DNA of 12,742 nt from Chromatiales bacterium (GTDB lineage: Bacteria > Pseudomonadota > Gammaproteobacteria > Chromatiales > Chromatiaceae): NCBI GenBank assembly GCA_024639625.1, contig JAHEIA010000026.1, positions 1 to 12,742 on the forward strand, in the 5' to 3' direction. The notes below the pieces were generated by a model. The model was not told where the DNA came from, ran no database searches, and saw nothing but the letters and a program-made list of their open reading frames with translations. Position numbers and translations under genes: made by a program. Every line of letters begins with the position of its first letter. The stretch's first letter is position 1. This document shows positions 1-6,744 of this stretch, in pieces.

Positions 1-108
1 GCGACGTCCACCGTCACCTCCCGCACGCCGTCGATCGACTCCAGGGCACGGGAAATGCTCTTGGCACAGCCGCCGCACTCGCTGTACTACGGGTACCGAA
101 ATATCCAT
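1..108 (-). CDS. Heavy-metal-associated (HMA) domain protein, 5' part, apparent frameshift
   Basis: This is the beginning of a small copper-chaperone-like protein that runs off the left edge. An ATG at 108..106 follows a good ribosome binding site (AGAGGAACG, about 5 bases upstream) and reads MDISVPV. From 86 leftward a different frame (+1 relative to the ATG) reads YSECGGCAKSISRALESIDG and continues GVREVTVDV. This is the classic metal-binding CxxC loop (CGGC), first helix and second strand of HMA domains. In that frame a TAG at 89..87 blocks extension upstream, so the two halves do not join. One extra base, or a 7-base insertion in the GTAGTACAGC stretch, would explain it. HMA domains bind Cu(I) or similar soft metals for delivery to transport ATPases or MerP-like partners. 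The gene lies 26 bases after mpl and is probably cotranscribed. It may be a sequencing error or a true pseudogene. The domain call is fairly sure; the intactness is not. Confidence 0.6.
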   Translation of the reverse strand, partial: MDISVPVVQRVRRLCQEHFPCPGVDRRRAGGDGGRR

Positions 109-134
109 CTCGTTCCTCTGCGTGAAGCGCCCAA

Positions 135-1493
135 CTAGCGCTGCAGGGCATCTTGCAGACGGCCGTGGATCCCCTCGAACCCGCCATTGCTCATTACCAC
201 CACTTGGTCACCGGGTCGGGCGATTTCAACCACACGCTCGATCAGCGCGGCCACCGACGAGACGGCTTGCGCACGATCCCCGAGGGGGGCTACGGCGGCG
301 GACGCGTCCCAGCCCAGGTCCGGGGGCGCATGGAGCAAAACATGGTCTGCGGAGCGCAGGGCATCCGCGAGGCGATCCGCATAAACGCCCATACGCATAG
401 TATTGGACCTGGGCTCCAGGACGGCAATGATGCGCGCAGTCCCGGCCCGCTCGCGAAGCCCTTCCAGGGTGAATCGGATCGCCGTGGGGTGGTGGGCGAA
501 ATCGTCATATAGCGAGACCCCCTTGACTTCGCCGCGCAACTCCATGCGCCGCTTGACGCTGTGAAACTCAGCCAAAGCGGTGAGCGCCTGCGCTGGCGCC
601 ACTCCCGCGTGATGTGCCGCGGCAACCGCCGCCAACGCATTCGCAGCATTGTGCCGTCCGTGCAGCATCCACGCTGCGACGCCCTGACTCTCGCCGCGCC
701 AAAGGACCTCAAAACGGCTCCAATCCGGGCTCTTTGGCGCCACCTGCCAGGTCGCTCCCGGCGACGCGCTGAAGCGCTCCACCGGAGTCCAACAGCCCAT
801 GTCGAGCACCTGCTGCACTGCCGGATCCGACGCCGGTGCGATCACCCGACCGGAACCCGGTACCGTGCGCACCAGGTGGTGGAACTGGCGTTGGATCATG
901 GCGAGATCGACGAAGATGTCCGCATGGTCGAATTCCAGGTTATTGATCACCAGCGTACGCGGCCGGTAGTGCACGAACTTGGAGCGCTTGTCGAAGAACG
1001 CGGTATCGTACTCGTCCGCCTCGACGACGAATACACCGCCCTCCCCGAGGCGGGCCGAGACCCCGAAATCCTCCGGAACTCCGCCGATCAGGAATCCTGG
1101 CTCCAAACCGGCGAATTCGAGGATCTGCGCCAGCATGCTGGCGGTAGTGGTCTTGCCATGCGTGCCGGAGACTGCCAGCACCCAACGACCTGGTAGTACG
1201 TGCTCGGCCAACCACTGGGGACCCGAGGTGTAGGAAAGGCCTCGATCCAACATGAATTCCACCGCAGGATTGCCGCGCGACAGGGCGTTACCGACAACCA
1301 CCTGATCCGGCGTCGGCTCAAGGTTTTCCGGCCGGTAGCCCTCGTGCAGTCGAATGCCTGCCGCCTCGAGCTGGCTACTCATGGGTGGGTAGACATTCGC
1401 ATCCGAACCGCTGACCCGGTAACCGAGGCCGCGCGCCAGTAGGGCCAGCCCCCCCATGAAGGTGCCGCAAATACCAAGGATATGCAGGTGCAT
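135..1493 (-). CDS. mpl: UDP-N-acetylmuramate:L-alanyl-gamma-D-glutamyl-meso-diaminopimelate ligase (Mpl)
   Basis: This cytoplasmic ATP-dependent ligase of peptidoglycan recycling joins the recovered tripeptide L-Ala-gamma-D-Glu-meso-DAP to UDP-MurNAc, bypassing MurC, MurD and MurE. The 452 residues match the usual length of about 450. Visible landmarks are the N-terminal nucleotide-sugar fold (HILGICGTFMGGLA, residues 4-17), the Mur-ligase ATP loop GTHGKTTT (110-117), EADEYDTAFFD (158-168), LEFDHADIF (186-194), HGRHNAANALAA (278-289) and DDFAHHPTA (330-338), the last two being Mur-ligase central and C-terminal signatures. The EADEYD and AHHPTA forms separate Mpl from MurC. The ATG lies one base after the TGA of the upstream membrane-protein gene and has no strong ribosome binding site, which suggests translational coupling. 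The stop is TAG. The HMA gene follows 26 bases downstream. The identification is very secure. Confidence 0.97.
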   Translation of the reverse strand: MHLHILGICGTFMGGLALLARGLGYRVSGSDANVYPPMSSQLEAAGIRLHEGYRPENLEPTPDQVVVGNALSRGNPAVEFMLDRGLSYTSGPQWLAEHVLPGRWVLAVSGTHGKTTTASMLAQILEFAGLEPGFLIGGVPEDFGVSARLGEGGVFVVEADEYDTAFFDKRSKFVHYRPRTLVINNLEFDHADIFVDLAMIQRQFHHLVRTVPGSGRVIAPASDPAVQQVLDMGCWTPVERFSASPGATWQVAPKSPDWSRFEVLWRGESQGVAAWMLHGRHNAANALAAVAAAHHAGVAPAQALTALAEFHSVKRRMELRGEVKGVSLYDDFAHHPTAIRFTLEGLRERAGTARIIAVLEPRSNTMRMGVYADRLADALRSADHVLLHAPPDLGWDASAAVAPLGDRAQAVSSVAALIERVVEIARPGDQVVVMSNGGFEGIHGRLQDALQR

Positions 1494-1494
1494 G

Positions 1495-2010
1495 TCAGGC
1501 CATTGGGAACAGTTGCGTCATCGCAAGAAAAGAAAACAAGGAATAGAGGACCGCCAGACCGACAGCAAATCCAAGCTGCACATCGAAGGCATGGCGCAAG
1601 ATATGGCCATACACCAGCATATTCCAGATCACCAGGGCAACCAAGAGCACACCACTGAGCCCCGAAGAGTCCGCAGCGGCGGTATCCACAGGGAGCATGG
1701 CCTGCAGGGGTATCGCCAGCAGAGCAAACAGCGCCCCACTGCCGAGCAATGCGGTGGCGGTTTGCAGGAAGCGGGAACCCCGACGTAAGGCCCCGAGGCT
1801 AACGAACAGCACCCCCAGCATCAGACCCAGATCGACCCCACTCTCCAGTACCGCGGTGGTCGCGTCCACGCGAGCGACCTGGAGTAACAGCACACCCGCC
1901 AGCAGGCTGAGGCCGGCGACCAGCAACAGCAGCGCACGGGATGCAGGCAGCTGTTGCGGCGTCGCCCGCAGCCGGCACAGGTCAAGAAAATACCAGAGCA
2001 GTGCCTTCAC
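1495..2010 (-). CDS. Five-helix inner-membrane protein of unknown function next to mpl
   Basis: The product is predicted to be a 171-residue integral inner-membrane protein. Hydrophobic segments lie at about residues 26-46, 55-74, 82-104, 118-136 and 145-168. The N-terminus (KALLWYFLDLCRLRATPQQLPAS) is amphipathic and probably cytoplasmic, and a polar-flanked WNMLVYGHILRHAF segment follows helix 4. From memory, similar Yip1-like proteins starting MKALL.YLLDLC occur beside mpl in related bacteria, but I cannot confirm this. I chose the GTG at 2010 because the KALL segment looks like the natural beginning, and because a promoter-like TATGAT sits between it and the alternative start. That alternative is the ATG at 2106, which shares a base with the bioD stop and would add 32 residues of low-complexity arginine-rich sequence. 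The gene abuts mpl (one-base gap), which hints at an envelope role. No catalytic motif is visible and the function is unknown. Confidence 0.75.
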   Translation of the reverse strand: MKALLWYFLDLCRLRATPQQLPASRALLLLVAGLSLLAGVLLLQVARVDATTAVLESGVDLGLMLGVLFVSLGALRRGSRFLQTATALLGSGALFALLAIPLQAMLPVDTAAADSSGLSGVLLVALVIWNMLVYGHILRHAFDVQLGFAVGLAVLYSLFSFLAMTQLFPMA

Positions 2011-2046
2011 GTTTGGGCCGAGGGTGATTGTAGTTTCGACCGGAGC

Positions 2047-2075
2047 ATCATACCGGCTGGCGGGGCGGAACAAAA
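2047..2075 (-). promoter_or_regulatory. Possible internal promoter ahead of the membrane protein and mpl
   Basis: A near-consensus -10 box TATGAT lies at 2052..2047. Upstream, TTTTGT is at 2075..2070 with 17-base spacing (or TTGTTC at 2073..2068 with 15). Transcription from here would begin about 30 bases before the GTG at 2010 and could serve the membrane protein, mpl and the HMA gene independently of the bio genes. The -35 match is poor, so this is tentative. Confidence 0.35.
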
Positions 2076-2105
2076 TCGCTGGTTTGCGCCGCACAGCCGG
2101 CATCA

Positions 2106-2807
2106 TCAGGGTGGCCAGGCAAGATTCTCAGCAACGAGTTGCGCCTGCGGGGGCGACGCATGGGGTACCAGCCCGAGGCAGGGAACCGGGATCCATTCAC
2201 GCAGCGCCACCAGGTTCGCTTCCCAGGCATCCATCTCGGGATCGATCCGGTTGGCGACCCAGCCGACCAGAGGAGCCCCGTGACGCAGTACGCTCTCGAC
2301 TGTCAGCAGGGCATGATTCAGACAACCCAGGCGCATCCCCACTACCAGGAGCACCGGAAGACCGAGTGCCAGCGCCAGATCCGCCGTGTCGAAACCTGCT
2401 CCTAGGGGTACTCTCCAGCCGCCGACCCCCTCGACCACCACCCAATCCGCTTGCTCCGCCAGGGCGGCATAGCCGCGACAGATTAACCGTAGGTCGATAC
2501 AGGCCCCGGCCTGCTGGGCCGCCAGGTGCGGTGCGATTGCCGGTGCGAAGGCGTAGGGATTCACGTCCGCGTAGGGCACATCTCTGCTGCCCTGGGCCTG
2601 CAGCCGGAGCGCATCCCGGTTGCGCAGTTCGCCGTCCCGCATCTCGGCGCCGGACGCCACCGGTTTCATCCCCAGGACAACACGCCCCCTGCGCTGCAGA
2701 CGCCACATCAGACCCAGACTTACCTCTGTCTTGCCACACTCCGTATCGGTACCGGTGACGAACACACCGCACCCGACTCGCCTGCGCTCCGTATCGGCTC
2801 GGGTCAC
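2106..2807 (-). CDS. bioD: Dethiobiotin synthetase (BioD)
   Basis: BioD closes the ureido ring of biotin: 7,8-diaminopelargonate + CO2 + ATP gives dethiobiotin, in the cytoplasm. With the GTG start at 2807 the protein has 233 residues, close to the family's roughly 225. It shows the P-loop GTDTECGKT (19-27), the substrate lysine segment GMKPVASG, the NPYAFAPAIAPH segment that contacts the substrate, VVEGVGGWRVPL (the E-G-x-G-G-W motif), and VANRIDP for nucleotide base recognition. The GTG lies four bases after the bioC stop, and a GCGGGA sequence about seven bases upstream can act as ribosome binding site. A later GTG at 2765 would start directly at FVTGTDT and cannot be excluded. The open frame continues upstream to an ATG at 2870 inside bioC, but that extension is arginine-rich and not BioD-like. 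The stop TGA shares a base with an ATG of the next frame. Confidence 0.95.
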   Translation of the reverse strand: MTRADTERRRVGCGVFVTGTDTECGKTEVSLGLMWRLQRRGRVVLGMKPVASGAEMRDGELRNRDALRLQAQGSRDVPYADVNPYAFAPAIAPHLAAQQAGACIDLRLICRGYAALAEQADWVVVEGVGGWRVPLGAGFDTADLALALGLPVLLVVGMRLGCLNHALLTVESVLRHGAPLVGWVANRIDPEMDAWEANLVALREWIPVPCLGLVPHASPPQAQLVAENLAWPP

Positions 2808-2811
2808 AGCA

Positions 2812-3684
2812 TCATCCCGCGGAGCCGCGCCGCCGTAGGACCTCGAGAGATACCTCCACCTGCCCCGCATCCGCGCGTTGCAGCGGTGCCCACGCATGTC
2901 CGTAAACCACTTCGTAGGTCGCGGGCAGCAGGCCGTTTCGGCGGCGCCTTTCGTAGGCTTCCCTGAAGGCGCGGAGCTTCTGCTTTCCCGTCAACCCACG
3001 GTGCCTCCCAGCGCTCGCGTTGTGAGCGCCCAGCACCTTGATCTCGCGCAGTAGCGTGCCGAGGTCTTGGTAGGTGAGCGCCATCTTTTCCATGTCAACG
3101 ACCGGATCGCTGAAGCGCGCGCGAAGCATCGCGTCGCCCACATCATGGAGATCGGCGAAACGGCTGACATGGGGGGCGCTATCTACTTCGGCCCAGCTTT
3201 CCCGCAGCTCGTACAGGGTGTCGGTGCCGAAGGTGCTGAACATTAGGCAGCCTCCGGGCTTGAGTACCCGCAACAGTTCGCCGAAGGTGTGTTCGAGATC
3301 GTTACACCATTGCAGGGTCAAGTTCGAGAACACCAGATCCACACTGCAATCGCGCAGCGGCAATTGCTCCGCGTCGCCGCAGACGCAGCGCGGACGGCGC
3401 CACCAGACACCTCTTTTGCGGGCTAGCGCCAGCATCGGCCAGGCAAAATCGAGCGCGATCAACCGCGCCCGAGGAAAGCGGTTGGCCAGTTGAGCGGTGA
3501 CAGCTCCGGTTCCCGCACCCACGTCCAGGATGACGGCGGGCCTCAGGCGGATCATTTCCAGACGCTCCAGCAGGCCCTGCCCCACCTCCCTTTGCAGGAC
3601 CGCCACCCGGTCGTAACCTCGGGCAGCGCGCCCGAACGAGCGGCGCGCTTCTCGCTTGTCGATCGGATAGCGTATCTCTGTCAT
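2812..3684 (-). CDS. bioC: Malonyl-[ACP] O-methyltransferase (BioC)
   Basis: BioC is a SAM-dependent methyltransferase that caps the free carboxyl of malonyl-thioester so that fatty-acid synthase can extend it toward pimelate. It is the first committed step of this biotin route. The 290-residue protein shows SAM motif I DVGAGTG (54-60), the acidic strand end LIALDFAWPMLALAR, the motif IV region VDLVFSNLTLQWCNDLEHTF, and LRVLKPGGCLMFSTFGTDTL. The N-terminal RRSFGRAARGYD and the FSNLTLQW segment are typical of BioC rather than generic methyltransferases. The ATG at 3684 overlaps the bioH stop in an ATGA junction, giving translational coupling and fixing the start. A 58-residue upstream extension of the frame runs inside bioH and is not BioC-like. 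The C-terminal half has several basic stretches (EAYERRRRNG) but is otherwise normal. Confidence 0.95.
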   Translation of the reverse strand: MTEIRYPIDKREARRSFGRAARGYDRVAVLQREVGQGLLERLEMIRLRPAVILDVGAGTGAVTAQLANRFPRARLIALDFAWPMLALARKRGVWWRRPRCVCGDAEQLPLRDCSVDLVFSNLTLQWCNDLEHTFGELLRVLKPGGCLMFSTFGTDTLYELRESWAEVDSAPHVSRFADLHDVGDAMLRARFSDPVVDMEKMALTYQDLGTLLREIKVLGAHNASAGRHRGLTGKQKLRAFREAYERRRRNGLLPATYEVVYGHAWAPLQRADAGQVEVSLEVLRRRGSAG

Positions 3685-4445
3685 GGCAAAAAGGCCGTCA
3701 GCAGGGACTCCAGCTGACTGTCGTGAGAAACCACAAGGGCATGGCCGGCGCCGTCCAGCAACTCGACCTGGGAGTGCGCCACCCGCGAACGGATCTGCCC
3801 AGCGACCCCCCGCGGGACCAATGCATCGCGCTCTCCGAAAACCCAAAGACTGGGACATTGCAGATGCGCCAGTTCACTACGCAGATCCTGTTCGCGCAAC
3901 AATCCGAGTCCCTGCTGCAAGGGCGCTCGCTGGGGCACCGGATAGCGGCTCAGTTGCACGCGCAGGCGGCGCAGGGTAGTGCGCTCATGGTCCGCCGTCC
4001 GCACTTGCAGGGCCAGAAAGCGGTCCAGGGCTGCCTGCGGGTCCTCGTTCAACTGTGCGGCGAACTGCTTAAAGGTCTCCACCGGCATGGCGTCCGGCCA
4101 GTCGTCCCGGCACACGAAGCACGGCGTCGCGGCGACCATGACGAGGCGTGAAATTCGCTCCGCAGCAAGCAGCGCCGCCTGCAGGCTCAACAATCCACCC
4201 AACGACCAACCTACCCAGATAGCCCGCTCTGGCGCGCTCGCCAAGCAGGCCTCAGCCCAATCGACAGCCGGCTGTATGGACCGCACGGGCGGGCTGCGCC
4301 CATGCCCCGGCAGGTCTATGCAGTGGACCCGGTAGCGAGCAGCTAGGCGTTCTTCGAACAGCGACCAGACCCCCGAATGCATACCCCAGCCATGCAGCAG
4401 CACCACATCGGCCCCCTGTCCCGAAGACCGGCAGGCAAGACTCAC
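3681..4445 (-). CDS. bioH: Pimeloyl-[ACP] methyl ester esterase (BioH)
   Basis: BioH is an alpha/beta-hydrolase that removes the methyl group placed by BioC once the chain reaches pimeloyl-ACP, releasing the substrate for BioF. The 254 residues include the oxyanion-hole segment LLHGWGMHSGVW (16-27), the nucleophile elbow GWSLGG with Ser81, the acid Asp207 in FGERDALVP and the base His235 in GAGHALV. This is almost residue-for-residue the spacing known for E. coli BioH (82, 207, 235). The start is a GTG in a GTGA overlap with the bioF stop, and the end overlaps bioC by four bases. In E. coli bioH stands alone beside a comF-like gene. Here it is embedded between bioF and bioC, giving the methylating and demethylating enzymes adjacent positions. 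Confidence 0.95.
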   Translation of the reverse strand: MSLACRSSGQGADVVLLHGWGMHSGVWSLFEERLAARYRVHCIDLPGHGRSPPVRSIQPAVDWAEACLASAPERAIWVGWSLGGLLSLQAALLAAERISRLVMVAATPCFVCRDDWPDAMPVETFKQFAAQLNEDPQAALDRFLALQVRTADHERTTLRRLRVQLSRYPVPQRAPLQQGLGLLREQDLRSELAHLQCPSLWVFGERDALVPRGVAGQIRSRVAHSQVELLDGAGHALVVSHDSQLESLLTAFLP

Positions 4446-5605
4446 CCGCGTTCCTCCTCGCCCAACAGGCGCAGTCCATCCAGCAACCGGGCAAGGTGCT
4501 GGTCGGTATGCACGGCAGACAAGGTAATACGCAGCCGCGCACTTCCCTCAGGAACTGTGGGCGGGCGAATCGGGGTCACCAGGATCCCCTCGCGGGCGAG
4601 CCGCCGACTCCACGCCAGCGCTCGCTCGGCGCTGCCGGCGATTACCGGCTGGATCGGGGTGAAGGACTCCTGCAACGGCAGACCGAACCCCTTCACCGCG
4701 TCCCGAAACCGCGCGATCAGTTCACCCAGGTGCGTTCGCCGCCAGACTTCCCTGCGCGCAATTGCGAGACTCACTCGCGTGGCTTCCGCCACAGCCGGCG
4801 GTGGCGCCGTGGTGTAGATGTAGGTGCGTGCCTTCTGCATCAAGTATTCGATCAGATCCGTGTCACCCGCGACGAAAGCACCAAAGGTACCGAACGCCTT
4901 GCCCAGGGTACCCACGAGAATCGGCACCTCGCGCGAGTCCAAGCCGTAGTGCTCCAAACTGCCGCCACCCGTTGCGCCCAGCACCCCCAGACCGTGGGCG
5001 TCATCTACCATCAGCCAGGCCCGGTGTGCGCGTGCCAGGGCGGCCAGTTTCGGCAAGGGTGCGAGATCACCGTCCATGCTAAACACACCGTCGCTGACGA
5101 TCATGCAGTCGCCGCCCTGCGCCGGGGCGACCCAGCGGCTCACCGCATCGCTATCCGCATGCGGATAGCGGCGCAGTCGCGCACGGGACAAGACTGCGGC
5201 ATCCAGTAACGAGGCATGGTTCAGTCGATCCTGAAAAACCCGGTCGCCGTGGCGCAGCAACGCCGAGATCACGCCGAGGTTGGCCATATAGCCGCTGGAA
5301 AATAGGAGCGCCCGCGGACGACCCGTGAACTCAGCCAGTTCTCCCTCCAAGGCGCGATGGGCATCGCTGTAGCCGCTCACCAGATGGGCGGAGCCACTAC
5401 CAACGCCGAACACCCCCGCTGCCTTCTGCAGCGCGCCCACCACCTGCGGATGGGCGGCCAGTCCGAGATAGTCATTGCTGCAGAAATTGACCGCCGGCTT
5501 ACCATCCACCAGCACTTCCGGACCTTGCGGCCCCGACAAAACGCGATGCTCCCGGCGCAGTTGGCGACGCTGGAGATCATTCAACTCTGCACGCAGAGAA
5601 CGCAT
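4442..5605 (-). CDS. bioF: 8-amino-7-oxononanoate synthase (BioF)
   Basis: BioF is a PLP-dependent enzyme of the alpha-oxoamine synthase family that condenses pimeloyl-ACP (or -CoA) with L-alanine, releasing CO2 and giving 8-amino-7-oxononanoate (KAPA). The protein has 387 residues (E. coli 384). Landmarks are NFCSNDYLGLAAHP (40-53), GSGSAHLVSGYSDAHRALE (69-87), LNHASLLDA (128-136), VDDAHGLGVLG with Asp201 and His204 near the cofactor (200-210), and the PLP lysine Lys236 in GTLGKAFGTFGAF. The ATG at 5605 lies 13 bases after the bioB stop, with only a weak ribosome binding site. The frame stays open 32 codons further into bioB, but those residues are not BioF-like. The segment encoding YPHADS carries a perfect 22-base palindrome, listed separately. 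Confidence 0.96.
   Translation of the reverse strand: MRSLRAELNDLQRRQLRREHRVLSGPQGPEVLVDGKPAVNFCSNDYLGLAAHPQVVGALQKAAGVFGVGSGSAHLVSGYSDAHRALEGELAEFTGRPRALLFSSGYMANLGVISALLRHGDRVFQDRLNHASLLDAAVLSRARLRRYPHADSDAVSRWVAPAQGGDCMIVSDGVFSMDGDLAPLPKLAALARAHRAWLMVDDAHGLGVLGATGGGSLEHYGLDSREVPILVGTLGKAFGTFGAFVAGDTDLIEYLMQKARTYIYTTAPPPAVAEATRVSLAIARREVWRRTHLGELIARFRDAVKGFGLPLQESFTPIQPVIAGSAERALAWSRRLAREGILVTPIRPPTVPEGSARLRITLSAVHTDQHLARLLDGLRLLGEEERG
5149..5170. repeat. Perfect 22-base palindrome inside bioF
   Basis: The 22 bases from 5149 to 5170 equal their own reverse complement. The left arm is CGCTATCCGCA, with GCATGC at the centre. In bioF mRNA it could fold as a 9-bp stem capped by CATG. It encodes part of RYPHADSD in bioF. 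No second copy is apparent in the window. Confidence 0.9.
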
Positions 5606-5618
5606 GCCGGCGGCCGGA

Positions 5619-6632
5619 TCACCCTTGCGAGTCGGCGCTCTTACAACAGGCAGCCGCTGTCGCTCCCGCTGACTCGGTAATGTGTTCGAAACGCAGGCCA
5701 AGCCGCTGGAACAGGCCGAGATCGCGCCCGGTTTGCGGATTGTCGGTGGTTAACAAGCGGTCACCATAAAAGATGGAGTTGGCCCCGGCAAGGAAACACA
5801 GGGCCTGCGCCTCATCGCTCAAATCGCTGCGCCCCGCGGAGAGGCGCAGGTGCGAACGCGGCATCAGGATACGGGCAACGGCAATGGTCCGCACGAACTC
5901 GAAGGGATCCAGCTTGGCGGTGCCGAACAAGGGTGTCCCTTCCACTTGGACCAGCAGGTTGAGGGGAACGGATTCCGGGTGGTGGGGAAGATTCGCTAGT
6001 TCTCGCAGCATCGAGCAGCGATCACGCCGATTCTCCCCCATGCCGAGAATTCCGCCACTGCACATGCGGATACCGGCCTCGCGTACATGGTCCAGGGTCT
6101 GCAGCCGGTCGCGGAAGGTCCGCGTAGTGATCACCTCGCCATAGAATTCGGGAGAGGTGTCCAGATTGTGATTGTAGTAGTCGAGACCGGCCTCGGCCAA
6201 GCGACCGGCCTGCTCCCGGTTCAGCATACCCAAGGTCACACAGGTCTCCAGGCCCAGTTCGCGCACCCCGCGGATCATCTCGATCACTCGGTCCAGGTTG
6301 CGATCGCTCGGGTTGCGCCAGGCCGCCCCCATGCAGAACCGAGTCGCTCCGCAGCTCTTGGCCGATGCTGCGGCCTGCAGAACCTCGGCCAGAGGCAGCA
6401 GATTCTCGCGCTGCAAACCCGTATCGTTGCGTGCGCTCTGCGAGCAGTATCCGCAGTCCTCGGGACAGGCTCCGGTCTTGATCGATAACAGGGTGCTGAC
6501 CTGAATCGCGTTGGGATCGAAAACCTGCCGGTGCAGCGACTGAGCCCGAAACAGAAGATCGTTGAACGGCAGCGCGAATAACGCATCGATTTCGTCCAGC
6601 GCCCAATCGTGGCGCATCGGTTCCCTGTTCAT
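5619..6632 (-). CDS. bioB: Biotin synthase (BioB)
   Basis: BioB is a radical-SAM enzyme that inserts sulfur into dethiobiotin to make biotin, sacrificing its [2Fe-2S] cluster. The 337-residue protein has the radical-SAM cluster motif CPEDCGYC (Cys56, Cys60, Cys63) and the second-cluster ligands Cys100 (RFCMGAAWR), Cys131 (ETCVTLGML), Cys191 ([12 protein letters not shown]) and Arg263 (LRLSAGR). All are offset by three from E. coli. [13 protein letters not shown] and the C-terminal [17 protein letters not shown] are also diagnostic. The ATG at 6632 has an AGGGG ribosome binding site at 6644..6640 with 7-base spacing. A second ATG at 6617 is less well placed. BioB is the first gene of the co-directional bio run. 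The last ten or so residues ([12 protein letters not shown]) contain a CC pair that is probably an unconserved tail. Confidence 0.98.
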   Translation of the reverse strand: MNREPMRHDWALDEIDALFALPFNDLLFRAQSLHRQVFDPNAIQVSTLLSIKTGACPEDCGYCSQSARNDTGLQRENLLPLAEVLQAAASAKSCGATRFCMGAAWRNPSDRNLDRVIEMIRGVRELGLETCVTLGMLNREQAGRLAEAGLDYYNHNLDTSPEFYGEVITTRTFRDRLQTLDHVREAGIRMCSGGILGMGENRRDRCSMLRELANLPHHPESVPLNLLVQVEGTPLFGTAKLDPFEFVRTIAVARILMPRSHLRLSAGRSDLSDEAQALCFLAGANSIFYGDRLLTTDNPQTGRDLGLFQRLGLRFEHITESAGATAAACCKSADSQG

Positions 6633-6639
6633 GGTCGTA

Positions 6640-6644
6640 CCCCT
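6640..6644 (-). promoter_or_regulatory. bioB ribosome binding site
   Basis: AGGGG reads at 6644..6640, seven bases before the bioB ATG. It is one of the few clear Shine-Dalgarno sites in the bio run, where most downstream genes rely on overlapping stop and start codons. Confidence 0.7.
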
Positions 6645-6657
6645 GGATCGAAGACGG

Positions 6658-6676
6658 CCGCGTCGGCCAGACGCGG
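6658..6676 (-). other. Hairpin in the bioB leader
   Basis: CCGCGTC and GACGCGG form a perfect 7-bp GC-rich inverted repeat around a 5-base loop (6665-6669). It ends 25 bases before the bioB ATG and inside the transcript predicted from the promoter at 6745-6772. No U-run follows, so it is not a typical terminator. It may shape the leader or serve as a protein site. No known biotin riboswitch resembles it, and its function is unknown. Confidence 0.5.
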
Positions 6677-6683
6677 ATTAGGG

Positions 6684-6712
6684 TTCACAATCGGTCCGCC
6701 CACAGCTAGGTT
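6684..6712 (+). promoter_or_regulatory. Weak candidate promoter for comF
   Basis: TTCACA (6684-6689) lies 17 bases before TAGGTT (6707-6712). The -35 matches five of six consensus positions, but the -10 matches only about three. It would give a leader of roughly 70 bases for comF. It lies inside the bioB leader, so the two transcripts would overlap at their 5' ends. Confidence 0.2.
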
Positions 6713-6744
6713 TAGAGAAGTGGCGTCTCGCCGAGTCCAGACGG

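Noticed and set aside
561..1196. Plus-strand open frame of about 210 codons inside mpl
   Set aside because: It is antisense to the ATP-binding and central domain of Mpl and has no protein-family features.
2229..2242. Short palindrome GGATCGATCC inside bioD
   Set aside because: Ten-base palindromes are expected about a dozen times by chance in a window of this size.
1697..2758. Long plus-strand open frame (about 350 codons) across the membrane-protein and bioD region
   Set aside because: It is antisense to well-identified genes, rich in Arg, Pro and Ser, has no recognisable domain, and follows from the high GC third-position bias of the true genes.
3685..3858. 58-codon N-terminal extension of bioC
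   Set aside because: It overlaps the end of bioH, reads as low-complexity Arg/Gly/Pro, and the ATGA junction at 3681-3684 gives a better start.
6682..6717. Possible BirA operator: GGTTCACAA at 6682-6690 and GGTTTAGAG at 6709-6717
   Set aside because: Known BirA boxes are inverted repeats (TTGTAAACC then GGTTTACAA). Here the two half-sites point the same way and the second is poor, so only one half-site resemblance remains.
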